From Glossina fuscipes (taxonomy: Eukaryota; Arthropoda; Insecta; Diptera; Glossinidae), in contig NW_023998564.1 of assembly GCF_014805625.2 (NCBI RefSeq), positions 3,414,343 through 3,478,342 of the forward strand: DNA of 64,000 bases, in the 5' to 3' direction. Shown piece after piece: positions 34,836 to 46,745 of this stretch (position 1 is the first letter of the stretch; each line of letters opens with the position of its first letter). The translations under genes were made by a program, and so were the position numbers. The notes beneath the pieces were generated by a model that did not search any database, was not told the DNA's origin, and saw only the letters and a list, made by a program, of their open reading frames with translations.

Positions 34836-35250
34836 TACTTAATTTTTTCCACGTCCTCTGTATCTCGGGATTCTCTGTAAGGAAAGGAACACGCCGGGGG
34901 TGTCGTAGCAACCAACCTTGGCCTATAGGGCGACTCGTCTGTTCCTTCACCTCGCAAGATTTGAGTGTTCTTTGGTTATTCAGGCATGACGACGTAGCCA
35001 CATCTGTCATCCCCTATCCGTAATGGTTAACAGTCCTAGTATTCATTCAGAGATGACGGCTAAGCTACACCTGTCATTCCCTATCCGTAATGGTCAAAAA
35101 AAGCCCTATCAGCAAAAGTTAACTAATTAAGTCCGTGATCACTTTCCTTCGGCTGGTATGACACAATGAAAAGGCTGAGCATGGTGCGACACGCTCTTTT
35201 ATAGTCGTGATCACCGTCCTTGTTCCGTTACATCTATGTTGTAGGCTATA
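34836..35250 (+). repeat. Repeat U copy 1, right part with tandem monomers and TATA-like box
   Basis: Resumes repeat U after M1. It holds 67-bp monomers: 'atgacg...gccacatctgtcatcccctatccgtaatgg' at 34986, then again at 35053. These are followed by 'tatgacacaatgaaaa' and 'acgctcttttatag' at 35191-35204. Copy 2 at 59.8-60.1 kb has the same order. No open frame spans it. This arrangement resembles a monomer-type promoter of a transposable element, but class and function are unknown. Confidence 0.6.
34985..35094 (+). repeat. 67-bp monomers in U copy 1
   Basis: Two monomers 67 bases apart share 'gtcat(c/t)ccctatccgtaatgg' and a variable first half. They match the 68-bp monomers at 59791-59990. 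Confidence 0.75.
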
Positions 35251-38200
35251 CTCACATACATGTGTATGTGATGATATTCTTATACATCTAATTTGGCGTA
35301 TGCTATTTTAGGTTTGATCGAGCAGGTTCGCCTGCATCTATGTTACAATGTTATTCTTCCATATCTATCCTTACGTGTGCTAACTTAGGTTTGATCGAAC
35401 ATGTTCGTTCGCAGCTACCAGTGTTTCACTTACGTATATCTTAGCATTAATACTACCTTACGTACCAATTCATATGATCTTATTGCTAGTGTTTGCTTGT
35501 ATGCCTATCCTTACATTTGTTTTACCGTTACTCGGTATGATTCTGTACAACGCTAACCCAGGTACCTAAAGTTTACGCATATCTTCAAAAGAGGCAAACT
35601 GAGATAAGAGACTTCAATTTTCAAGTTAAGAAGAAGTACTTACGAAGACCTTGAAATAAGGGCGCAACTCGCAACTGCAATTAATTTGGCTTTTGAATTA
35701 CGATAGAAATACCTTTGATCGCTTGGCTCATTCACAAAACATTTCTAATCAAGATGTAAATCTCCCATACATACCGGTAGCCCGAGCTGCTATAGAAAAT
35801 TGAAGCTCTTGAATGTATCAGCTCTCGCCTACGATCAAGTTTCAAAATAATTTTAATTAATTAAAAATTAAGCTCTGTCACATAAACGAACTACGTTCCC
35901 TACATTAGGTACATATTAAATGTATTAATGAATTCCCCTGTTTGTTGATGGAATCATTCATCGTCATTCATTTTGTTGGTAGAATTCAACTTTATCTAAA
36001 AAATGATTGTTGTTTAAGTATTCACCGTCATTATCTGTGGTGCTTTGTCACTTACTACACTCATCACTGGTGGATCCTCCCGAGGCAGAAACTTCGTGGC
36101 TTCGAAAGCAAATACTCATCGACGCACTTACGCTCATCTTTAAATTTGTAGAATTACTGATCAGCTTAATTGAAATCGTTCTGAAGCAGTGGTGTAAGAA
36201 AGAAAGAAGTATGAAAAATATGCAGACCAAGTTGAAGATCATTCCCGAGATTGTTTGGGGACTGACGGACTTGTGTAAATTTCATAGTTTTCAAGGCAGG
36301 CATTTTTAGCATGGAATCCCGCAAATCATTTTCTAACTGCTCAAAGCTTCATAGCTTCATCTGCATTTCTTCCCAGTTCAATCCAATTAGAAACAGAAAA
36401 TAATGCAGTGCTGTAAAGTAATATACGTCTCTCCACCCTTCCATATACACTGAATGGCCTGTTGTAAACACCCGCACTTTATATTTCTGAGAGACCAGTA
36501 TCCAAGCTATGCATAGTCAATATTTCAAAAAAATTTTTCAGGAAGCAACCAACTCCAATGGACAGGGTTTACACACCTAATAAGTATGACATTGAAAACA
36601 ACATCTTTTAGCTCTTTTCCCTTTTGCCAATAACTCGCCTGATTTGTACAAGCTTCGGAAATTTTCTACAAACATGACGTCAAAAGATTTACTAACGTAA
36701 CATCCGGATAATTGAAACAAAATTTTTATATGCTTGCTTAATGGTCATTTTAAAGCCAAAATAATTTCATGTTTATTATTTTTATATTCTTGATTTATAG
36801 GATGAAAATAAAAATCGAATTTGGATATAAACGCAAATTGAAAATTTCAATTGCTCCTTTATCGTCCTAAAATTGTTTCTGAAAAATCAAATTTTTTGAG
36901 CATTTAAAAGTTTCCCACGCCCACAATTGTCTTTTCATGCCATTCTTTAGACTATTTTGTTTTTATTATTTATTCTTAGCAATTATATCCTCATTCTGGG
37001 AAATTTAAAGCAGACTTATTAAGACTAAAGGGTTAAATCGCGTCATTATAAGGAAGACCATTGATAGCTAAGTTGAAAGTAAATATTTCAGTTGAACAAT
37101 TTCACTCCAGAACAAACAGATTAGGCTTAAGGTAACCTATGACGTTATAACAAAGAATATCAATGAAAATATCAGAAGTAAATAGCAAAACTATAGCGAT
37201 AAACACGGAATACATTATTTCTCAGCTTTTGGACTATGCAAAGCTTACGAAAATTATAGTCTGCCGCACAGAGATTCGAACCCACGACCAGCGACTTTAC
37301 AGTCGCGAGATTTATCCCGTCAGTAATATGAAAGCTTATATATAAACCTGATTCTTCTGCGTCCATAAACAATGATAACAATTGGTATGTACACCTCTTA
37401 AGGAATCAAGAAGTACGACTTAATGACATTTGAGAAATCATTTAAGCCAGTCAAAAAAAAACTCTTCTTACAAAATGTACACCTAATGTGACCTTGAGTA
37501 AAAACTTTTTCAATGTATAAATAATTTGAGTAATAGTGTTAAAAAATTTGCTCTGCTAAGATACAATCTGTATCACTGGATCGTGGATATTTTGTTCAAG
37601 AGAAATATACGTCAAAGTTCTTTTATTTACAATTATATTCTTCAACAGTAGGATCATTTACGTTCAATTATGTTCCTTAAATGTATGATTATTCACAATT
37701 TATTTTGGCCGTACTTTCAACTTCTATGTTCTTGTCCGACTAAATCTCCCTTCCACAAATATTCTATTCATATACATTTTTACAAGCACGTTACTATACC
37801 CAAATTCATAGTTTTTATATTTAATCCCTGTCTGCTTTTCCCGCTAATCGTTTTCACCGACCTGCAGCTGAATACGGTGCCTGCGAATGTGCAATTGGTT
37901 TCTATCTGTCTGCTTTTCCGCTAATCGTCGGAATTTAATATTAGGAAAAATTACTTAGCTGGGATTCACAGCATTTGGGATTTTCGTAACAATAACAACA
38001 AAAGTAAAGGAGAACTTACGAAATGGGAAAAGCATATTTACGGAATAAGTAATTATTTATACTTCTAGTTACCTATGCAACCGCAGTTAGACGGATACCC
38101 AAGCCACGTGTAGTGCTGTTTTGCAGTCATTTTGTTTTTTTTGCTGTTGTTTGCTATGGACAAATTCGTTTCTTTTTTCTCTGCAAAGAATTCAATAATA

Positions 38201-39289
38201 TTGTGCATACTTTTACCGAGAAGCTTTGATATTTATTATGCGCCGAAACTCTATCTTCTATCTGCTTTCACTACAAAACGCTTCAGAGAGAGATTATTGA
38301 AATCAGTTTCAATGTGAAACAGTTTGGTGTATCGTTTGCCATTGTCAATGTTACAAGGGTCTTGGCAAAATCAACACGCCTTCGGCGCAGATACAAAAAA
38401 TTACATGAAAAGGACACAAAATAGACAAACAGTGAAAATTGATTAATTTCCTGGTTGATTTCCGACGCATTTGAAACCCAAACAAATAGAGAAATTAAAA
38501 TAAATTCGAAAACACACATTAATATAATGCCGTATAAAAAACGTTATATTTAATTAAAAGAATCATAAAACTCGTTCATGTAAGTGTATTTTTGCATTCT
38601 CAATAGAGCTAACTTGAACAAACATGCTTTTCAGACGTGTTCTCTTTCAGGAAAATTTTATTTTATAAAAGTAATTTAAAATTGTTCGCTTTGAGTTCAG
38701 TTTATCTGCAGCTTACGTCAATCTAAACAATATTATGCTAAATCTTGGGTACCTACATTTATGTTCAGAGGTCTCAACTGCACATTTTTTTGAGTAGTGC
38801 GAACGAAATAATGAAAGTAGTAACTTTTATCCTCCATTGACAAGTAAAAAAGAAAATTTAAAATATGTGTTGATGATTTTTTTCCCAAAATGTTAAATTA
38901 CGCTTGTTGCCAACCTTCTGTGACACTAAACAAAGAAAGTAAAAGAAAAGCAAACAAGAATTTTTTGTTTGGCTGTGTCCGAATTTTGCATGCCCGTAAC
39001 TTTTTTTTTTCTACGACCAATCACTCAGGATATGTCCTCTATTCGCATAATACGGTACCGGTCAGAAAGAGAAGAGGAAAGAGATAGAAATAGGGCAGTG
39101 GTAGCCGCAGCCCAATGTGTGAGTGCCAATCGGTACGTGTTGGGCCTTAACCGATTGAGCACTCACTATAGCTACGATCAAAGAAGTTGCCTCTTTGCCC
39201 TTTCCCTTCATAGGATCAGCACATTAGCGTTATGTCTGTTGTACTCTATACGAAATTGACAAAGAGAACCTTTTATTTGAAAACCGAAG
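35251..39289. other. Intergenic or intronic DNA
   Basis: Apart from the SINE head at 37255-37325, I see no recognisable gene. Around 35250-35560 pyrimidine-rich text with repeated 'ggtttgatcgagcaggttcg' / 'ggtttgatcgaacatgttcg' may still belong to repeat U copy 1. Frames at 36007-36309 and 38969-39259 have no known motif. Confidence 0.4.
37255..37325 (-). repeat. tRNA-like SINE head
   Basis: On the minus strand: 'gggataaatctcgcgactgt' followed by 'aaagtcgctggtcgtgggttcgaatctc'. It has a perfect B box (GGTTCGAATC) and an anticodon-arm-like GCGAC/GTCGC hairpin with a six-base loop. A true tRNA needs a seven-base anticodon loop and a closed acceptor stem, and neither is found. Its relatives at 31044 and 50735 carry SINE bodies, so I call it a SINE head. 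Confidence 0.6.
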
Positions 39290-39930
39290 TGTCAATGTGC
39301 GTAACTGAGGACGTATGCTTTCATAGATTTAGCCCACTTTCAATGCCAAACCGCATACGAAAACATCCAATGTTTTTGTAAAATCTATAGCCGTCTTCGC
39401 AACTTTTCTACTAAGAGAATATTTTTCAGAGCTGTCAAAGGGCAAACATGCTTAGACCGTTTAAGAATTTTATACTGACCAAGAATATACATACTTTATA
39501 GTGTCCCGGAGTCTGTTTTTGGTGTTGCAAACTTTGTGACGAAAGAGACGCATACCTAACCTTCGGTAATTGGCATCATAAGCACGTGAGATATCTAATG
39601 TCTGGTGTCTAGTGTAAATATTCTGCGCCATGCTATAGTTGTTCATACAATAAGTTTTTCAAATAAGGCGTTATGGAGAAGTGATCAACAAAAGTGGTTC
39701 GATTGAAGATTTTCTGTAGCGTTCATTATTGTTTCAAAACAAGCCTGTGTGCCAAATTTCAAAATGTGCGGCCTGTACGTTGAGCACAAAAAAACAAGAC
39801 GGGCAGACGGACATTAGTCAAAATTACTGCTTAAGCCGACCAGTATAAGAAATGGGGATCAAGTTCTTCTGGATGTTGTATACATGCGTACAATCTTAAC
39901 GTAGCCTTATACCGAAAGTGTTGTTGGATA
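39290..39930 (+). repeat. Dispersed repeat (related to 660-900) plus family R core
   Basis: 39300-39560 aligns with 660-900. Then 39700-39850 carries 'gtggttcgattgaagattttctgta', 'gtgccaaatttcaaaatgtgc', 'gagcacaaaaaaacaagacggg' and 'cagacggaca', the family R core. Non-coding. Confidence 0.5.
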
Positions 39931-40972
39931 TAAAAATGAAAATATTTAAATGGATCCCATATTGAAATATTTTGAAATTTTTGGCATCTTTTAGATTTTG
40001 TTTCTAAAGATCATCAGTTCATCGAAGTCCTGAATATGAAAGCTTTGTTTCTACATTTGCTTTCAATTGTGGCATGCTTGTGAGTTCGATGAAAAAGTGA
40101 AGGAAGTACAGACAAGATACGCGCTTTATGCTATGTCTTATATCTGCTTCTGGGTGATAGAAACCAAATAACGCTATTAGTAGATACTTGATAAATAAAA
40201 GAAGCGAAGAGCTTAAGCAAATCTTAATCCTCCAATAGAAAGTCTATTTTGTTAATTATGGATTTGTTTATTAATTATGAGTCTCCAATTAGTTTGACAC
40301 AAATTATGTATATGACGTCTAAGGCTAGTATACCGAGCGAGTACCATGCAAAAGGTGAGCCAGGAGCAAAAAAAACCTAGCCAAAGCGCGCTATGAGTTC
40401 CTTCCGCCAGGTCAAGCTGTTAGCAAGGAATATTATTGCAGTGTTTTGAAGGTAGGATAAAAGGCGGTTAACTTGATTTGGAAGAATAAATAGGTTTAAA
40501 AAAGAAGAAATTTGATTGGTCATACTTTTTGACCATAGTCTGAGGTTCATATACTTATCTTAAACATTTATATGGTTTGTAATCAGGTTATATAATATTA
40601 TATAATTGATCCTTTTGTCTATCTAAAAATATTTCAAATTAGTAGTTGATTTTCATCATAAAATTGGGATTAAAATAGTTCTATTTGAAAATTCAGTTTT
40701 TGAAAATAAAACCGAGATACACACGTACGTAAAGGTTGCTTTACGACATGCATACAGTTGAAGATATAATATAACTAAAAGCTTCGAACGGATAGGCAAA
40801 AAACACTATATTCGCATCCTACGATTATGATTAAAAAAAAAGAAAAATAATGTGTAAGCAGAAGAAATATGTAAAATAAGTACGAGTAACGTGTTGCTTG
40901 TTAGAAAGGCAATCCAACAGCTAACAAAGTTTTCAAAAAAAAAAAAAACAAGAAAAGAGAATTAAAATTAAG
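39931..40972. other. AT-rich DNA, nothing recognised
   Basis: No coding frame of note. Several A-rich runs near 40830-40990. Confidence 0.4.
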
Positions 40973-41375
40973 TCAGCAGGAGGAAAAACTATGAAGAATA
41001 CCATTTAAAAAACAAAATTCAAATATACCATAATAACCCTCAGAAAAATCCAAAAAGTCAAAAATAGAGTAAGTAGAAACTGTTAGAAACAGTATAAATA
41101 AAAAAGAGAACAAAAGCTTTTCTACCCTTAACTCTTCACGGCGATAAAGAAACTTAAATTGCTATAGAGAGAAAAACGAGACACAGAGAAATCGAGAGAG
41201 GGAGAGATAGAAAATAGTTGGTAGTTAAACGAAACTCACCATTACACTGCTTCTATTGACTCTATGGGACTGAGGAAAATTTTCACAACAACGTTACGGA
41301 TTGTGGAGCTAAACGGACGTGCAATAGGAACGTTCATAACGCAAATAAAACGTGAATGTTTAGAACATATACATA
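40973..41375 (-). CDS. Candidate spliced minus-strand transcript (speculative)
   Basis: On the minus strand a good donor (ATG followed by GTGAGT, intron starting at 41239) is separated by 78 bases from a strong acceptor at 41162-41163. The acceptor is preceded by a long pyrimidine tract (tctctgtgtctcgtttttctctctatag), and 'tttaactacc' is a possible branch site. Size and signals fit a typical short fly intron. Sequence upstream of the donor (41240-41375) is less AT-rich than its surroundings. If spliced, an ATG at 41240-41242 would open a frame of 63 codons ending at 40973. That peptide is Phe-rich and unlike any protein I know, so the exon pair could be non-coding or the signals could be chance. 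Confidence 0.2.
41160..41220. repeat. GA-rich tract
   Basis: On the + strand this is a gagagaaaaacgagacacag / gagagagggagagatag tract. On the minus strand it forms the pyrimidine tract of the candidate intron, which is a simpler explanation than GAGA-factor sites. Confidence 0.6.
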
Positions 41376-42520
41376 TATATTGTATATATATATATTTGTA
41401 AAAATATATATAAATAAATTTAAAAAAGTAATAAACCCCAGAAAAATGCAAAAAAAGCAACAAAAACATTATATAAAAATCAATCAATTTGTAGAAATTT
41501 GTGAAGACATGTAAAAATCTCGTCAATCGAGGAAAATAAATAAACTATATTGGAATTTAAAATTATTTAATTCATATAAAAGTATTTACATACAATGAGA
41601 TATTAAGATATTTACATACAATGAGAAATTAATTTTATTTAATTTTTTTCAATTTTCAATATACACATTTACATAACAAGAGAAAAATAAAATTAAGAAA
41701 AGATTTGTGTGCGGTTTAAAGAAAAAAAAAGCAAAGACAAAATACAAAGAAACCTTTTCTGTGTTAAGAGAAAAACATGCAATGTTTGCAGTCAGGCATA
41801 TATATAATCAACTTTGATGGTTATAAAACTGTTGCATTTACCTTTTGTTGTTACGTTTTGTCATTCTAGAGAGAAAACAACATGCAAATAGAGTACTTCG
41901 TGACTATTGCAGAAAAAAGAAAAAAAACCAACCCTTCGCCGACTATCTACGTATATGAAATCTTTTTTCATACCTTCCCATATACACTTATGCAAATGAA
42001 TGTGCGACAAATAGTTTGTTTTTATAAACGCATAGACTTTACCGCTTTAATCGCTTATGTAATTACCTACATAAATGATTGTATTTGTGGCGCCATTATA
42101 TCAATTAAAGTATGCTTTGGCTTTCTCTCTACCCCGCTTTTCCTTCTTTTCCGACCCTTTTTGTGTTCACTTCTATTGTACACTTACCATTTTCAAATGT
42201 TCTTTCTTTTTTATTTTTATTTAATTGCCGCAAGTTCTCCATGTAGCATACACATTCCACGTATCGCGCCAATCAGGTATATCCCACTAAATGAAGACGT
42301 CTGTTATAGTACGCGTCTGTGTGTGTTTTCCTATATATATGTATATAGATATATGTATATAAATATGTATCACACTTTAACGCTTATTGCACAGTTATTG
42401 ATGGCTTCTTTAAATCAAATAAAATACTTGGTTAAAAGACACTGAATCAATACATATTCATATATACATATATATATATATGTATATAAACATATCTATA
42501 TGTGCAAGCATATGCATTTA
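41360..42520. repeat. AT and TATG microsatellite-rich stretch
   Basis: Runs of TATA/TATG dinucleotide type occur at 41365-41410, 42330-42375 and 42455-42500. A near-direct repeat 'tatttacatacaatgaga' occurs at about 41583 and 41610. The 187-codon frame at 41882-42445 crosses part of this and has low-complexity composition; I do not call it a gene. Confidence 0.6.
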
Positions 42521-43849
42521 TGTGTGTTTTTTATGGGCGTATATGCACTTGCATAAATGTGTGAAAATTGTTCAACTGGTCGTATTAGCGCTAAAATTTA
42601 CAAATTGATTTTTAAAAGCGTGTAATGACCGTGAAAAATTGTGATTAAAACAGAAATAAAATTCAATAAGTTTTTCATAAAAAAAAAAGAAACGGTTATT
42701 TCTATAAAAGACAATTATTTTAAGAACAGCTTTAACCCAAATATAGATTAAATTAGATCAATTAACTTGAAATCTAAAACGTTGTTCAGTGATTGCTCTT
42801 ACAAAGTGGCTTGCATTTTAAATCTTTTCTTGTCTAGATATATGGTATACTTTTTTTTTATTATTAATGGAGAACATTTTATAAAATTTCTCTTCAAAGG
42901 CATTAAAGTTCTTTTTTTATAATTGAGTTGTTTTCGCTGTCCACAGCAAAATGGTTTATATTGCTCCTTGGTTTTGAGGGTCTGATCATGAAATGTGAGC
43001 AAAAGGAGTAATATTTGAAAATAGCACCCAATAAGCAACACCATGGCTCTTCTTTTCATTTTTTTTACTATCTTTTTAGCGCCATTTCATTCGTTAGCTA
43101 CAATCGACGTACAAGTAACGTTGATCCAATTGAAAACAAACTTCCTAACTTGTGCACGTTACTGAAGCATGTGCTGTTTTTTATCTCGGATTTTATATCA
43201 AGTACTGTTGCAAAAGATATTCTTAAAAAACAAGGCACAATTCTCACGCTCCTGTGAAAAAAACTTTTATTGTAAATGGTTATACTTCGATCCCCTATTT
43301 CATCTACTGGTTTACGTTAAAGTCTTTCTCTCTTCCAAAATCTAAAACTTAGTACAGAAACTGACGATTTATTAACAAAATTTTAATTCATTTTCAGAGA
43401 AAGAAATACAATTTCCGCCAATAAGAAGTGTAATTTTCACTAATACCAAAGAATTATATTCGTCTTTCTCTTGAAGATTACTCAATTAATAAACAACATA
43501 ATAAATCACTAAGTTAATATCCATCTTGTAATAGTAATTTTTCCAAAAATATTTAACCTATCCTCTGAAACCAACACCAATTAGCTGTTGTGTTGCAGAT
43601 GCTGCATTATACGTCCGTTATTTCAGAGGTTATCCGCTAAACTGAGTAAAGTTTCCTCAAGAAATCAACTTCATTATCGAAACCTTAATTGCCAAATAGA
43701 CTTCCATTTTTCGAAGCCTTTTTGGACGAAAATTATATTATTAATTATTTATTATATTACCATCCTGAAGATATAAATTTTTAGATTAAAGGGCCACGAA
43801 TGCCAACAGCTAAGGCTCTTCTATGATTTTATTTACGAAAAAGGAAAAA
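42521..43849. other. AT-rich DNA, nothing recognised
   Basis: Short frames only, with no motif and no repeat relationship that I can see. Confidence 0.4.
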
Positions 43850-44065
43850 AAACAAGTAAAAACATAATAGACAGCCACGGCAGCCCATTAATTAACCAAC
43901 ACTATTTATTAGATACAACTATTCTAGCAAAAATTTTCAAAATAACACATTATATGAGAAGTGGTGAAGAAGTGGTTCGATCCGAAGCATTCTCAATACC
44001 GTTCGTTTCTGCGTCAAAATAAGTCAATAAGGCTTACCAAATTTAAAAAAAAAAACTCATTTAAC
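43850..44065 (+). repeat. Dispersed repeat family R, internally deleted
   Basis: Starts 'aaaaaacaagtaaaaacataatag' and 'acggcagcccattaatt', then jumps to the later core 'aagaagtggttcgatccgaagca', 'cgtttctgcgtcaaaataagtca' and 'taccaaattt'. Lies about 280 bp upstream of the PKC exon. Confidence 0.5.
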
Positions 44066-44303
44066 GCTGATTAACTCTTACGGAAATAATTAACATAATT
44101 AATTTTTTAATCTTAAAGTGAGTTGCGTTAATATTTTCAACTTTTATTTCAAAACCAAAAAAAATGGTTTCTGTGTCCTTCGAAAACTACGACAACTATA
44201 CAAATCACTTTCAATCAAATGTAAACTGTGGATTAACTATAAAATATAAGAAAGTGACCTGTTTTTGTAAATTATAAAATCGCTCAGCACAAAGATTAAA
44301 TGT

Positions 44304-44335
44304 AAAAAAAATCTAAACATTTTCTTTTTTTTTAG
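44304..44335 (+). promoter_or_regulatory. Splice acceptor of the PKC exon
   Basis: A T-rich tract ending 'tttctttttttttag' precedes GTCGTGG. A possible branch site 'tctaaac' lies about 20 bases upstream of the AG (44334-44335). This implies a 5' non-coding exon further upstream. Confidence 0.6.
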
Positions 44336-44896
44336 GTCGTGGATATATTTTGAAAGGATCCCTCAATACATTAAAAAAATATATTTATTATCAAAAACAA
44401 AACTTAATAAAATAAATTTGAATTAGATGCGGGTAATGATCTATTAAACTCAATACACCATACGCAAAACTACACTTATATAAACAAAATCAATAAATAA
44501 ATACAAAAAGAATAAATAATAATAATATAAATAAACATATTCAAAAAAGCAAATACACATAAAGTAACAAAAACTATAAATTATATTTCGAAACTACAAT
44601 AACAATCGTCACTAACAGTTACCAGTAACATCGGCGGCTGAGTTATTTGTTCTTTTGAGCGTCAAACTATATTACAGCAACACAATGTCTGAATCAGCAA
44701 ACAATGATAACAACGGCGATGCAAATAATCAAGGAAATCAGGCGGCCGACGAAGCCGTCGGTGAAAATAAAATGAAATCACGGCTCCGCAAAGGAGCCTT
44801 AAAGAAGAAGAATGTCTTTAATGTTAAAGATCATTGCTTCATACCGCGTTTCTTTAAGCAGCCAACGTTCTGTTCACATTGTAAGGATTTTATATG
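44336..44896 (+). CDS. Pkc53E: Conventional protein kinase C, first coding exon
   Basis: First coding exon of a calcium- and diacylglycerol-regulated Ser/Thr kinase of the PKC alpha/beta/gamma type. The 5'UTR runs 44336-44684. The start is ATG 44685; the open frame also reaches an upstream TTG, but that lies in the UTR. The 71 residues comprise an Asn/Gly-rich acidic start (1-28), the pseudosubstrate [12 protein letters not shown] at 33-44 with Ala at 38 in place of a phosphorylated Ser, and the beginning of the first C1 finger. That finger has H50, C63 and C66 in the HX12CX2C spacing, followed by KDFIW. The frame meets a GTAAGT donor at 44897, splitting the Trp codon after two bases. This is as expected, since PKCs continue with GFGKQGFQC. 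Residue 54 is Pro, where family members have Ala (FIARFF). The rest of the gene is not visible in the window. The symbol rests on resemblance to the Drosophila protein. Confidence 0.88.
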
Positions 44897-45564
44897 GTAA
44901 GTAAATGAAAACTGAAATTGACAATAAATAAAACAGAAAGCAGAAGAAGAAAACGAAAATCAATAGTAAGCGTACTCTGAATTGACGCTATTTACTCAAA
45001 GTACAAACAGACTTTTGCATCATTGCCTCAGGTGAAGATTACTAGTTAAACTATTTTACTAGACGATTGCAACATCGGGGTTTAAAAAATCTACAAGCAA
45101 TTTTCCGGTTACCTTTTAGGGCTTCTTTCAATTTCTTTTCTTTATTTTTCTATTTCTATTAAAAATGCTAAAGCGGCTACCCATCACGCAGAGATGAATA
45201 ACAAACACGGTTTTACGTTTTCATTAATTGGATATTTTTGTTTTAACGCATTACGGCGTCTTCATCACTTGTAAATTTCAAGAACAAGACTTTTTTAAAA
45301 GGGTTGCTTTTTTTAATAATAGATATTTTTATATGTCTGTTTATTCATTTCGTCGTTCACAGCAAATGCGTTTGCGATCAATTGATGCTGCTTGTCTTGG
45401 CTATGAGGGACTTTATTGCCTTAATATATTTTCACCCCCAGAGTGGGCCACAAAACTTCTTCACATTTTTCCTTTTTACGCTGGAAGGCATTGATATGCA
45501 ATAGAGCAACTTGCTAATGGTTTCTTTCATCTCTTTGTCAACTAGTTTTGTGAAATTTTATTCT

Positions 45565-45695
45565 ATTATTATTATTATTAATTTCGCCAGAGAAATAAAT
45601 TCTAAGACTAAACTCTTAAAGCACTAGCATCTAGATGCTATCGCCTTTTATTAAAAACTCTACCGCACTTGAGATTCGAACCCACGACCATTCAA
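45565..45695 (-). repeat. tRNA-derived SINE, shortened copy
   Basis: On the minus strand: 'gaatggtcgtgggttcgaatctcaagtgcggtagag', a short body 'gatgctagtgctttaagag', then 'tagaatttatttctctggcgaaatt' and (AAT)n at 45565-45580. It keeps the B box, body and tail but has lost the first part of the tRNA head. Confidence 0.65.
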
Positions 45696-46689
45696 TTTTT
45701 ACTTACACAGATAAATAAATTTAATTTATACTTATTCTATTACAACAACGTTTCTTTTATGCCGGCCGTCAGGATTTTAAATTTATGTACGCAATATAAA
45801 TATATGTTTAACATAGTCTGTGCAAAGTTGCTTATTAGGAGCTACTAATTTCATGCCACGTGTACCCGTTTTCGATACACGCATGTACAAATTTAATAAT
45901 TTGAAACTCACAATGAGAGGGAATATAAGTTTTTCGTAATTGTAAATATTCAACAAAAAATTGCCTCCCATGTACAGTTATCAGTACAATGCTTCTAATG
46001 CTGCAATGCGGCGTAACTAAATGAGATTTTTAGACGAAAAACTTCAATTCTTTTACGCTGTAGAGCTTTTTAAAATCATCGAGTCGCTTATCTTAAAAGA
46101 GCTTTAAAAGGACTTGACCATTAAGGATATACGTTAAATATATACAAATTTTTAAAAGTGACGGATAAAAGTAGTAGCCGAAAAATAGGTAACAAAATAC
46201 ATTAATAGTAGTTTTCGCCGTCTATAATAGAGAGGTCAACATTATTTTAAAAAAGGAACTAAAATTTACCAAGCCCATGTAACAACTTCAAATACCTCGT
46301 AACTTTAATATCAACCAATGGAAGATTATTTTACTTATTGCCTCAAAAGACAAAAAGACTAAATATTAATATGAGTTCGTGAGAGAATTTAGTCATTTCA
46401 ATGAATTGGCTTCTTTTGGTTTCTTAATGTTAGAATTTTCGAGCACTTATTCCGACTATTTGTAGGCATCGTACAAAGGCTCTTAAGAGAATTAAAACAT
46501 ATAAGCAGACGAAGCAATAATGCGGTCAAGTTAAATGCGCGCTTTATTATATATGATCAATGACGCAGCGGATGTAGCCTGCATTCTTCAAACGGTGATG
46601 GGAATAGAGAAAGAGATAGAAAGTCGTCGGCCAATTGGTAACTGTTACGCCTTTATCAAGTAAACATTAACCTTATCTACGAACAAGTA

Positions 46690-46745
46690 CACTCAACCCG
46701 CCCAGAGATTTGAACTCGTGACTTCTATCCATTCGGCAAGAGCAA
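46690..46745 (-). repeat. tRNA-like fragment, possible SINE head
   Basis: On the minus strand 'gaagtcacgagttcaaatctctgggcggg' resembles a tRNA T-arm with a decayed B box. No SINE body of the family above is found next to it, so it may belong to another SINE or be chance. Confidence 0.3.

Noticed and set aside
37255..37325. Functional tRNA gene
   Set aside because: The B box is perfect, but the anticodon loop has six bases, no acceptor stem closes, and relatives carry SINE bodies.
41882..42445. Longest non-transposon open frame (187 codons)
   Set aside because: Composition is Phe/Ile/Tyr-rich, it runs through TATG microsatellite sequence, and it shows no motif or splice context. A chance frame is more likely.
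44655..44684. TTG start for the PKC exon
   Set aside because: A proper ATG follows at 44685, and the upstream stretch belongs to the 5'UTR.
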